Positions 47,001 through 57,504 of a stretch of DNA of 64,000 nucleotides are shown piece after piece. Source of the DNA: Chaetomium olivaceum (Eukaryota; Ascomycota; Sordariomycetes; Sordariales; Chaetomiaceae); the NCBI GenBank assembly GCA_039881045.1, contig JAYWVB010000003.1:62001-126000 (forward strand). The letters are read 5' to 3'. A model generated the notes under the pieces. It had not been told where the DNA came from. It made no database searches and saw only the letters and a program-made list of their open reading frames with translations. Made by a program: the position numbers and the translations under genes. The stretch's first letter is position 1; every line of letters begins with the position of its first letter.

Positions 47001-49482
47001 GCGGCCGTTTGACACCACATTCCCTCTCGAGCCCCAGGATATTTTCTTGGCTACTGTCTCCGAGCAGCCCGCCAGATTGCTGTTCTCGCAGCATCTGTTC
47101 ACTGCGTTCATGTGGGCCTTAGCCGAGAAGCTTCGGCGGCCTCTCCAAGGCAGGGCCAACGTTCAGGCCTCTGACTTGAGCCAGCTCGAGACCCCGCTTT
47201 CGTGGCAGAAGTTTACGCTTCAGAACTTGCACCTGTCCAGACTGGCCCAGGAGATCCATGATACTGGACTCGGTAGCCTTGAAGAAGTCTATCTCTGCCT
47301 CATCCCTCCGCTCAGCCTGACACATCGACTTCCGCAGGCTGACAGCGTCGTGGACTGGGTACATCAGCAAGTTGTCCGGCCCGGGCTCGCAGGGCGCTGG
47401 GAAGACGCTGTTGAAGCCTTTGTCTGGCTGCTTGGCACATTTCCGAGTGGTGACCCCGTGGAAGCATACGTCGCACCTTCAGCCGTCTCATTGCTCCTCT
47501 CGCTAGTCCAGGATTTGGAAACTCAAAAACGACAAGCTGAACCGCAAACGCGCATCGCCATATTGGAATTATTGAAGGAAGAGCTGGAAATAAAACTCGG
47601 TAAGTCTGACGCAGCGCGCATGTCGTTTGCAGTGTTCCACAAACATGGTTCAGCCTGGATCTCCCACGTGGACTGGGAAAAGGATGTCAAACTCGGACCT
47701 CCTGTCTCTGTAGTCGAGTACCCGGCAGCTATCTCCTCTGTTCTGGAAAACAAGGACATTGAAACCGGGGGGGACGAACTTTATGCAAACTATCCGTCCA
47801 ATCCAGCGAATCTCGGCAAAAGAGACGTCTTTGGCCGATCAGCTCTTCATTACGCAACTTTATCGCGGTGGTCCAACTTCGACACCACGGTTGCAGCCAG
47901 GCCGATGATCGATGCGCAAGATAGGCTAGGATGGACGCCACTACATTTTGCTTCTAGCTGCGACAACGGGTTGAGGGTACCGCAGCTCATCCAGGCTGGT
48001 GCGGACACAGGCCTCCGAACCCAAGACGGCCTGACACCGCTGCACTGTGCGGCGATGGCCGGCAACTTCTACGCAGCGGTTGAGCTGATCAACGCCGGGT
48101 CCGACGTAAATGCTTTGGACGCGTCAAAGAACACACCCTTGCACTGGGCCGCCTTCAACGGACACGACGCCCTCGTCGATTACCTGCTGATACAGACCAA
48201 CCCTATGCTGCGTACCACGAGTGGCAAGACGGCTCTTCACCTGGCAGCGCTGGGTGGCCGCCTCGCTGGCGAGGTGTTACGGAGGATGCTGGCCCGCGGC
48301 TACGACGGAGGTGCGAAGGATCGGATGGGGCGCCTGGCGCTGCACTATGCCGCACTGAGCGGCTACGAGGACGGGGTCGTCGTCTTGTCGGAAGCGGGAG
48401 AGCCGCACTTGGACGTAGAGGACCTTGAAAATATGCGGCCGGTCGACCTCGCTGCCAGTCGTGGCTACCAAAAGCTCGCCGAGCGCCTGCTTACCCCCGG
48501 TGCGCTTTCCGGTCCCCAGGCTGAGGGAGTCAGCCTACCATCAATATCCGGTACGGTCCTGCACCGCGCGGCAGCGGGCAACTGCGACGAACTTCTGGGA
48601 TCCTTGATTTCAGCTTTTGGTATGAATCCCTCAGACCATGACCTCGCTTTTGCCACCCCGTTGCATTACGCAGCTCGGCACGGCAGCTTGGCAGCGCTGA
48701 AACTCCTGATCGAGAGTGGGGTCGACATGAGGGCGGATAGGACCATGTTTGGCGCCACGGCGCTACACGAGGCAGCCGAGAACGGCCACCAAGATTGTGT
48801 GCTCTATCTGGAATCTCAGCTGGGAAGAGGAGAGCCCTGGCCCGTTGACTGGTCTTCCCGAACACCGCTGCACGTGGCTGCGGGCCGTGCTGGGAACGTG
48901 CATGTGCTGAGAACCATGTTAGAGCTGGGCTGTCCCATCGACCAGCAGGACGGAAGCGGTGCCACGGCCCTACACTTTGCTGCGAAAAGTGGTGATACAG
49001 CCATGGCTGATTTACTCCTGAACTGGCCACGGCAAAAAGCACAAATAGACGCCGAGACGAACTTCGGGAGTGAGGCCCTGTCTTATGCCGCGGTCGGAGG
49101 ACACCTCGAGATGGTGAAGTTGCTGATCAAGAACGGCGCGAACATTCACAAGAAGAATAACGACGGTCAAACACCTCTTCTGGTGGCTGCCGAATGTGGA
49201 ATGGCCATCATTTCGGAACCGGGAGGACCGAAGGGTGTCTATGACTTTGACACCCGGGTCACTTTCATGGAGCGGCGAGTAGAGGTTCTGCGGTATCTCC
49301 TGGAAGCCGGCGCAAAGGCGGATGCGGTTGAGGAACTTGGAAAGCTTGGGAGCAAGAAGTCCACGGTTGCATGGAAGCCCCAGGACCGCTGGATAAAGGG
49401 GTATAGAAAGATGTACCTCGACATTCTTTTCCTGTCGGGCGTCATAAACACGCCGCCGTTAGCGAATAGCACATCTATCTAG
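44069..49482 (+). CDS. Membrane-anchored ankyrin-repeat protein, about 1627 aa
   Basis: Exon 1 (44069-44181) opens MLGPLKAAALVAIFLAVPAA, a signal or anchor helix. Exon 2 (44251-44765) has MGWADNIILAMGPLGIMTII. Exon 3 (44828-44997) ends RICQQ. Exon 4 runs 45396-49482. The 398-bp segment between exons 3 and 4 looks like an inserted element with GT-AG ends; splicing gives RICQQDEVQERFVTK in phase. Exon 4 then has one A too many in the AAAA run at 45422-45425; with AAA it continues TKLILVRNKDKAAPNLLLNI. More membrane helices follow: WAGALVGIVLQFGVLLYSAF, TAIGTILLVTGLLVCSHVV, VLATLISLSGFVVQFVGL. About a dozen ankyrin repeats occupy residues 1070-1530 (TPLHFASSCDNG, TPLHCAAMAGNF, TPLHWAAFNGHD, TALHLAALGG, TPLHVAAGRAGN). 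The N-terminal membrane region matches a recurrent fungal ankyrin family of unknown function. An ORF start near 45505 is not the true start. Confidence 0.85.
44998..45395. mobile_element. Solo-LTR-like insertion, possibly acting as an intron
   Basis: A 398-bp segment, counting one copy of the 5-bp repeat AACAG found at 44993-44997 and 45391-45395, interrupts the ankyrin coding sequence. It begins GTGGGACC and ends CCCTAACAG, so its edges are valid splice sites. Inside are a GC hairpin (CGGGGCG...CGCCCCG, 45007-45025), a perfect 48-bp direct repeat, a TATA-like AGTATATAGT, and an end ACTGAACCCTAACA that resembles the 3' end of fungal Ty1/copia-type LTRs (from memory). TG...CA termini do not coincide exactly with the duplicated bases, so the element class is uncertain. 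Confidence 0.55.
45073..45208 (+). repeat. Perfect 48-bp direct repeat, period 88
   Basis: Copies at 45073-45120 and 45161-45208 begin TGATCAGTGAGCTCAGTTGC and end CTGAGCACACTGAGCACC. They are identical, which suggests a recent duplication or a structured enhancer-like part of the inserted element. Confidence 0.9.
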
Positions 49483-50252
49483 GCGGGTTGACACTGTTTC
49501 GGATAGATCAGAGAAAGTTAATATACCGTTATACGGCCTATGTATAGCCTGGTAGTCTGGACGGAAACGCCTGTTCTCGACCAAATTTGAGTGCCGGGTG
49601 GGTCTCGATCTGCTTTGACCGAAGCAGTTGTGGTTTCGTTGCAACGGGGGGGTGGAGTCGGCCGGGGACCGGCTTTTGGCTCATACCACTGCAGCCATCA
49701 AGGTCCTCTACGACAGGAATGTGGGTGGGAAATATGAGAATTTTGTTGACACAACTTGACCACATGCGCCCTGCGCTTTTAACATTGACTGATAAAGGCC
49801 GGCTCATAATTCCCAGTGCTAAGTCACAATGGATGACAACCTGGTAGCAGTCGAAGCAATGGATTAGCAGGAGTTGAATAAGCTGGAACGTCATGAGATG
49901 AGGTCGCAGGTTTAGCATCACGGCGCGGGTAAAATATGGAGAGAGTTAATGTGGAATATCGACTAGGGAAGAAGAGCCAATGGGAAATGTCGTGTTGCAA
50001 AGCACACTCGGTCGAGCTCACCCGTTCCGACATGGTGACCAGGGGTTGTTGATGGGCCCTTATGCAGGGCATCCCCTCCCCGAGCACCTTGACGGCTAGA
50101 CCACAACATGGCAGGGAATATTGGTGGTGTGTTGGGGTATAAAGCTCCCAAGAACCTCAATGGCCCTGTTGGACTTCTTCACTTGGACCATTTGACCTTT
50201 GGGTAGGCGTTGAGAGTCCGGCGAATCGAATCCTGAGACAACGCAGCATATC
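49483..50252. other. Intergenic, no gene seen
   Basis: Holds the 3' end of the ankyrin gene and the promoter of the CobW-type gene. Nothing else recognised. Confidence 0.5.
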
Positions 50253-52263
50253 ATGGCAGTCGGAACGTCCAAGAGAAATGGCGTCCAGCCAAAAGGGACG
50301 GCCCAAGTACCGTCTAAGGCCCTTCCAGTCACTCTTCTGTCTGGGTTCCTTGTATGCACACGTTGCTCCCACCACCGGCCACGCTGAGTTTCTCTAATCG
50401 TGCATGTCAACAACACAGGGAAGCGGCAAGACAACACTTCTGCAGCACATCTTGAAGAGCGAACACGGCCTACGGATTGCCGTTGTCGTCAACGACATTG
50501 GAGCGTACGCCCCCCCGCCACCCACAACCCCCTAACTAGCAGATAGCAGATCAGCTTCCAAGCCTCTAACTCACCGCACAAACCTTGCAGAATCAACGTC
50601 GACGCCTCCCTGATCAAACAAACGCACCGCCTGACCAAGACGCAAGAAAAGGTCATTGCCCTGCAGAACGGCTGCATCTGCTGCACGCTCCGCGGCGACC
50701 TCCTCGAGGAGCTGCTGCGCCTCGCCGAGCTCGAGCAGTTCGACTATGTCATCATCGAGAGCAGCGGCATCAGCGAGCCCGAGCAGGTCGCCGAGACCTT
50801 TGACAACCGCTTGGCCGAGCAGATGGATGCTCTGGCGGGTGGAGAGGGGGGTTGGATGAGGATATGGTGAGGGTTTTGGGGCGGTTGTGAGTGGCCCGGG
50901 GTTTCTTCCTTCTTTCTGCGTGATTTGGATAGGAAAGTGCTGACTTGAAGAATAGGAAGGCAGCTGGTGGACTGGAGAAATTTGCCCGCCTGGATACCAC
51001 GGTGACAGTCATCGACGCCTTCACGATCTACAACGACTTTGAGACGGACGACATGCTTTCCTCTCGTCGTGATGATGTCCAGCCGGAAGATGAGCGGACT
51101 GTGTCGGATCTCATGGTGGATCAGATTGAGTTTGCGGATGTTATCGTCCTCAACAAGATGGATATGGTAGGTGACCAGGTCCTTTGCAGGTCAGTTGCCA
51201 TGTTATGTTGCTCACAGTTTTCTCGCGGTAGGTCGACATCGAGACACGAGCTCGTATCAAGGACTTGATTAGCAAGCTGAATCACCGAGCCAAAATTCTT
51301 GAAACCACCTATGGGAAGATCGATGTCCGGGAGATCTTGAACACTGGCATCTTCAGCTTGGAGAGGGCACAGACCGGGTACGGGTGGCTCCAAGATCTCC
51401 ACGCCATGACCCTAAGACAGGTACGAGGGTGCAATGCCAGCATTGCAAGGCGATGTATGCTTACCATCCAACAGGTCAACGGCAAGAAAGTGATCACTCC
51501 CAAGCCTGAAACAGAGGAGTACAACATCCGCAACTTCGTCTACACGCGCACCCGACCGTTCCACCCCCGCCGCCTGTTCAAGCTCCTCCACGACAAATTC
51601 ATCCTGCAACTCGAAGTCGCCGAGGAGGCCGACGACGACGAAAGTGACCAAGACGACGATGAAATCCAAGACGACTCAGACCCAGACGAAGAAATGACCT
51701 CCGACGGAACCGCCTCAGACTCAGACAGAGAAGAAGACGCCTCCTCCTCCACCAACCCGCTCAACATGCCGCCCAACGCCGCCATCCTCGCCAACAAGCG
51801 CGCCTCCCCGCTCTTCAACCGCCTCTTCCGCTCTAAGGGCGAGTTCCTGCTCGCCACGCGCCCTCACCGCGCCGGCGAGTGGTCGCAGGCCGGCGCCATG
51901 CTCACCATGACGGGCGGCCGCCCCTGGTTCTGCACGCTGCCGCCCGAGCAGTACCTGACCGGGGACGCCGAGGTGGACGCGCTGGTGGAGTTTGATGTGG
52001 CGCGCGGCGGGGAGTGGGGGGATCGGAGGCAGGAGATTGTGTTTATTGGGGAGGGGCTGGATGTGAAGGGGTTGGAGGGGGTGTTGGATGGGTGTTTGTT
52101 GACGGATGGGGAGATGGGGCAGTGGGAGGGGGTTATGAGGGAGCAGGGGTTGGGTGATGGGGAGAGGATGGAGAGGTTGCAGGAGCTGTTTGAGGATGGG
52201 TGGCCGGATTGGAGCGAGGATGGGGGTCATGGGCATGATCATGGGGATGGGGAGGGCCACTAG
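50253..52263 (+). CDS. CobW/ZNG1-type zinc chaperone GTPase
   Basis: Six exons: 50253-50351, 50419-50504, 50591-50886, 50956-51166, 51232-51420, 51475-52263. The Walker A motif LLSGFLGSGKTTLL is split by intron 1. IAVVVNDIGAINVDASLI, the metal-binding NGCICCTLRGDLLEEL (CxCC), YVIIESSGISEPEQVAETF and LNKMDMVD (NKxD) identify the COG0523 family. The C-terminal CobW_C domain includes YNIRNFVYTRTRPFHPRRLF, and the protein ends in a His-rich tail (HGHDHGDGEGH). Members use GTP hydrolysis to hand zinc to client proteins; eukaryotic ZNG1 serves methionine aminopeptidase (family knowledge). An acidic DDDESDQDDDE insert sits in the C-terminal domain. Exon 3 is one base short: one more G in the G6 run at 50846-50851 gives GGLDEDMVRVLGRL and a clean junction to KAAGGLEKFARL; total about 556 aa. 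Confidence 0.88.
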
Positions 52264-53208
52264 GGGCATGGCCATGGTAGTAGTTAATCACCGTCGCGGT
52301 TGAAATATCAATTTCAACATCTCAAAATCGGCACCACGAAGTTTTCTTTCCCTGATGGCGGCGACGGTGACGATAATGTACAAGGATTTAGGTCATGATG
52401 TTGGGTGCCAACATGGGAGATGAGCTCACTGCACCACAACACCCAATATGCCCATGCAGAGGATGTCGTCGTTCTAGCGTGTCACCAGCTTTCTTAATTT
52501 ATCTCAGGGAAGCTCGGTTGGGGCGACTCGCCCGCAGCGGCATTCCCGAGAGAGCTGGGGGGGGGGGGGGCAAGGATGCCATGCAACGCAGCCCAACCCC
52601 CAATATGCGGCAGCCTCATCACATAGGACGGCCCACGTTTGTTTTGGCGGAACCCCCAGCTATTTGCGCAAAAATTATGATCAGGCTTAAAGACACCCAT
52701 CGCTTGCTCTCTTATTTGTACAGACTACAGCCAATGATTACCTTTTCTTATTGTCCCACCGACAGCCATTGGCAAGTATCACAAGCGATGCAGGCGTATG
52801 GGCACAGCTAGCGGCTCATTCCCAGAATTTTTAAGCGGCTGGGCTGAGTTGATGCATGCGTTTGCAAACCGTCGTCGGGCACCAACGCTTGGGATATGGC
52901 AAGGCCCAGCTTAGTGACTTGAGGATGTTTATGTCGCTAGTGGAAACGACACCAGATGCCTGGGCAGACTCTGGTTACTGGCTTCCATGGCTTTTCGAAT
53001 GTTTGACAGCCAGGGACTCAATATTGTGCCAAGCACACCAGGAGAGTGGGCTGCCCGATTGGGCAGATATCATAAATGGTTGTCTTATGTGAAGATTGCT
53101 TTTTGTGGGAGCATTGGGCAACTCGCAAGACTGGAGGTAGTATCTGAGCCTGCCCTTCCCTGAACTTCACCCGCCCATTCCTGCTGTTATCGCTGGTGAT
53201 CTTGCTCA
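52264..53208. other. Possible broken 5' part of the RING-patatin gene
   Basis: No complete gene. Between about 52900 and 53200 two frames look protein-like: one has GYWLPWLFECLTARDSILCQ and QESGLPDWADIINGC, the other NIVPSTPGEWAARLGRYHKW. I could not join either to the downstream frame without stops. A run of 13 G is at 52558-52570. Confidence 0.3.
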
Positions 53209-56200
53209 TTGAAACGATATCCCGACGGCTTATATCCATGCATAACAGTATTATACCTTTCACATCGACCACCGCCCAGCCGTGAACCTACATCGGTTGA
53301 ATCCATCTGGAACCTGGTTAAGGTCCAATATGGCGTTTCATGGGAGCCGTGCTGGTGTAAGGAGTGCTCTGATCCCTTTCCCCCCCATCTCATCGAGACG
53401 ATTTCCCTGGACCCCCAAAGTCTGTCTCCCCTTTCTTGCCTATTGAAGTATACGAATAAAGCTTTAAATCAAGATCAAAAATTAACAGACAGCGTAGAAA
53501 TGAACGTTCCATTCCCGCTGTGTTTACTGGAGGCAGACACGCTCCAAGGGTTCAGGCACCTGCGACGCATGGCCTCAACCGCCGCCCAGGAATGAACCCA
53601 AGCCCTTTACGATGTCTCCTCTGCCCTCGCCACTGGTCATTGACCTGGGTACGGCATCAAAAATATCGGATGCTACCAGAGCCGATGCCACCCCACACCT
53701 CCCTTATCCGATACGTCTGGACTTTGGGCTGACTCTCTGCAGGTTTCAGTTGCGTTGCCTGCAATCACATCCCCCAAGTCGCAGTGGCAATGTCATTCAC
53801 TCATTTCCGCCGACTTCGGTGGGAACGTCCTCAGACTGGCCCTCAATGTCACCGATCCTACAAGGGTGGCCGGTTTGTCGCGCTCTCAGAAACTTGAGTC
53901 TGGGCTTTTCGAAGTTAGCTATGTGGTGGCTTCGTCCATTTTGCTCAATTCGGCTCGCCATGGTAACAGGGGTATGTGCAGAACTTCAACTTGAAGCTTT
54001 CAACCCCCCCCCCCCTTCATATCCTCATGTAAAGCAGATCACCCATCTATAACCACAGGAAGCGCCGCGGCGCTCTTTGACCAATATTCTGCGCATTTGA
54101 AGAAGGCCATCGAGGAATATCGTGACAAGTATTGGCCTTGCGAATTCGAATCCCGGACCAGGGGCCGTTGCGTGAACCTCGCGTCTGGTCATGCCAAAGG
54201 ACACCAAAGCCACGATGGCTGGCTCCTGGGCCCTGGTCATTACACGTGCAGTGTTGATTGGGATGCCTTACAGACCAACTTCATGGGCTGTGTGGCCCAT
54301 TTGTTAACGCAGCTCGTGGTGCTCCAGGCGTGTGAGATGGGGTGGCGCACACCGACCAAGGGAAGCCGGCAAGTGCATTTATCGAACGGCCGGAAAGTTG
54401 CCGCTGGTATTCACAGGGAAAGGATCATCCCTAACTTTATCACGAGGGTCAAGCAAATACAAAAAGGGGACAAGCAGACCGAAGAAGCTGTGTGCCCTCT
54501 CAAGAGCCAAAGGTCATGCCTGTATTGCTTGGCTGGAATGGCCGAATACGCTCTGCCCTGCGGTCATATCCTGTGCAGGGCTTGCGTGGAAGAATCCGGC
54601 GAATGGGCGCCGTTGAGTCGTGTTGAAATGGAGATAACGCAGTGTCCCATAGGATGTCACATTGAAGAGGAGGAGCAAACACCTTTGTTGGTTCATCTTA
54701 AACCAATTTCAACTGGGGCTCGAGTTATGTCCCTAGATGGGTATGATTACCCTATGTGCCCCCTTGGCTTACAGTCAACTGCAAACGGGATGTGCTAATA
54801 GTTGGTAGTGGCGGTATCCGCGGGATAGCGGAACTCGAAGTTCTCCTTCAGATTGAAGGAGCTTTGGGTGGAAAGATTCCTATCCAGTCGTTTTTCAATC
54901 TCATTGTTGGAACAAGGTTGGTACCCATTCTAGTCGTTATACTGATTCATTGGAAACCGTTATCCGGTAGTATCTAACCTGTCGTCAATAGCACAGGTGG
55001 CCTCATTGCGCTTGGGCTCACAACTATGAACTGGACAGTAAAAGAATGCATCGAAAAGTTCAAAACCCTCTGTGACGACGCTTTCACGAAAAGGCGTCCC
55101 GCTGGCAGGCATGGCATCTTGGCGATCGCCGATGCCCTCATGTCCTCTAGATATAAGACAGGGCCCTTGACCAACGCCCTCCAAGAAGCCTTCCCAAAGG
55201 AGCTCTACCTGTTCGGCGATATCAAGAGAAACAAGTCTCGCGTATTCTCCGCCCGAGTCGCAGTGACCACAACGGCAGATGGAAGCGCCCCACGCACTCA
55301 CCTCCTGTCAAATTACAACTGCGCCGTGGTAAGACTAGAGGGCGCAACCGCAGTGGATTACCATTTCCAACGGCCAGATCGGCGTCTGGAGGAGATTAAG
55401 GTTTGGGAGGCGTGAGTCTTGACCCCCTGGCACCATTCCCCACGTAATGTAGGAGGCAGGGATTGACACTAATGGGGCATCGACGGATGATTATGTCAGA
55501 GCACGAGCGACCTCGGCGGCTCCCGGATATTTTAAGCCGTTCTATCACGAAGAGTCTTCAAAAGTCTACTTCGACGGGGCCTTCTTTCACAACAACCCCG
55601 TCCAGATTGCAAACCAGGAAAGACAGCTGCTATGGCCAGATTCGGACCAGCCCGACGTTCTTTTGTCCCTCGGGACGGGCAAAGAAGAAGAGCCGGAAAT
55701 AACCCGAATATCGTCCCCATCACTCCCAAAGTACCGACCATCTTCCGCAATATACAACGCAAATTCAACCTTCTGCAAGCGAACCTGGACGCGACCTTGG
55801 ACTGCGACCTCGCCTGGAAAAGATTTGAACGCTTGCAAGTCTCCAAGACTCGCAGTCAACCCGACAGCAGCAGTTGTTCCAATCTTATCCGTCTGAACCC
55901 CGTGGTCCCGGGCAGGCTGCCAGAGCTAGATGAAAAAGACAAACTGGGCGAGTTTCGCGGGCAAGTGAGGGACTGCGCAACGGAACAGGCACAATCCGAG
56001 AGAATCAGCCAAGTTGCTCGGAAGCTAATTGCATCGTCCTTTTACTTTGAAACCAACACTCGGGTCCTCCCCGGAGCGAACTCTGATGTGAAAGATATCA
56101 AAGGTACCTATCAAAGTCCGGCTCCTCTCCCGTCACGGGAAGTTCATCCACCTCCCTACACTACTTGTGTTGGGATTCTTTTCTCATTTTTTTATTGCTC

Positions 56201-56880
56201 GTTCTCTCCACAAAACGCTCATTGCTTCCCTTGGGGAAAGGCTGAGAGGAGGAGTCGGTCTTTGCGCTCATTGTATGGCTCTTTCAGGATGCCTTATACA
56301 AGATGAAGAAACTTGAGCTAACCTAGTCACCTCTCATTACACCCTAGGCCATATTCTCTGCCAAATGTCACATCGCCAAGACGTAACGGAGCTTGGCCTG
56401 CATCTCAAAACCCTCGCCACGGAGCGCCAAATGTCGCTTTCCTTTGTTGTCTCCTCGATCGACGACGACTCCGGCACTGAGACCGAGCAAGCGCCGGACT
56501 CCTTCACTCTGACTCACCTGGAGTCGATGATCCACACAGCACAACAACCAATCAAGGCGTTCAAAAAGTACCTGTCGTTCAAGGTCAAGTTGGGCTCGCC
56601 AATGCGGATTTATTTGCAGTTTGCGGATGGTTCATTGAACAAAAACGAACGGCACTTGATCAGCGGCTTCCCCCGACGCGCCCGACACCTTTGCCAGATG
56701 GTCCCCATGGGGGCTGACGACCTGTTGGCGTTGGTCGGCTTGACCGCCGAGTCCAACACCACGGACCCCGAACCTGTTGAGCACTCTGATATTAACTGGA
56801 GCCAACCGGATCTGGAGCGGTACCCTGGCCACCGCAAAACTGTCTATCTACCGAGGCTTTCTCGGGCAGTGTCAATTTAA
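53209..56880 (+). CDS. RING-patatin phospholipase-like protein, 5' part frame-broken
   Basis: Protein-like coding starts by about 53290 (NLVKVQYGVSWEPCWCKECS, ASTAAQE), meets TGA at 53593-53595, and needs two frame changes before DSLQVSVALPAITSP (53728 on). From there the exons are ..-53971, 54059-54740, 54809-54916, 54992-55411, 55500-56103 and 56348-56880. A RING-like Cys/His cluster (CLYCLAGMAEYALPCGHILC) comes first. The patatin domain has its motifs created across splice junctions: SLDGGGIRGIAELEVL (oxyanion hole), VGTSTGGLIALGL (nucleophile Ser in GxSxG) and VYFDGAFFHNNPV (catalytic Asp, DGA). One A is missing in the AAA run at 55697-55699 before NNPNIVPITPKVP. Patatins hydrolyse acyl chains from lipids. 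In fungi they also occur as effector domains of NLR-like proteins. The catalytic residues are intact. Confidence 0.75.
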
Positions 56881-57228
56881 TTGGGTCTCTGAAGGGACAC
56901 ATGGCTGCTTTAGCTGAGCGTGGTAAAGCGCCATCACCGTTGGAAAGAAGGGTGCGGGAATTGGCAGGGATTGGAACTGGGTTGGTTGAACTTTATATAT
57001 TTTCAACCTTTCATGGCCGTGCGTGTAACTAAACACCTAGTACTTAGTTCCTAAACATTCGAAGCGCCGTGTTGAACCCGCTCCGCTCTGGGCTGGAATT
57101 CCCACCCTTCCAAAGCATCCAAGATGTGAGGACCTTGAGCCTTGAGGCCGAAGCTGTAAACTGTCAGCGACAACCACCTCACCCAACCAAAGACCAAGAC
57201 CACCAACCTAAACCAGCCGTCTCGTCAC
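56881..57228. other. Intergenic between convergent genes
   Basis: Holds the 3' ends of the RING-patatin gene and the Cys-rich gene. Nothing else seen. Confidence 0.5.
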
Positions 57229-57504
57229 CTAAGCAGTACCGCAGTGGTAGCCCTCCTTGCCGGCAGGGCACGTGAAGTCGCCGTGGTCTTCGTGGCAGGC
57301 GGCAGAGGCGCCCGCGAGGCTGAACCAGGAGTCGCAGCAGAACTCGCACGAGGCGGGAGCGACCTCGTAGCAGGGCCATCCGTTGGCGGCGATGGCGTCT
57401 CGCACGCCCTGGCAGTCTTCCTGGCGCGCGTTGGCGCGGAGAGCGGGCGAGGCCGCGGCCAGGGTGGCGAGGGTTGCCGTGAGGAGGGTGGTGAAGGAGA
57501 CCAT
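57229..57504 (-). CDS. Small cysteine-rich secreted protein, 91 aa
   Basis: An intronless gene encoding a signal peptide (MVSFTTLLTATLATLAAASP), a short propeptide-like stretch (ALRANARQED) and a mature region of about 64 residues with eight cysteines in the order C-C-C-CC-C-C-C (CQGV, PCYEV, SCEFCCDSW, ACHEDH, TCPAG, HCGTA). The spacing suggests four disulphides. It does not show the CFEM, hydrophobin or LysM patterns that I can recall. Such proteins are typically extracellular, as effectors, antimicrobials or adhesion factors; which applies here is unknown. A TATAAAG element lies about 140 bp upstream. The first ATG of the frame is used. Confidence 0.75.
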   Translation of the reverse strand: MVSFTTLLTATLATLAAASPALRANARQEDCQGVRDAIAANGWPCYEVAPASCEFCCDSWFSLAGASAACHEDHGDFTCPAGKEGYHCGTA

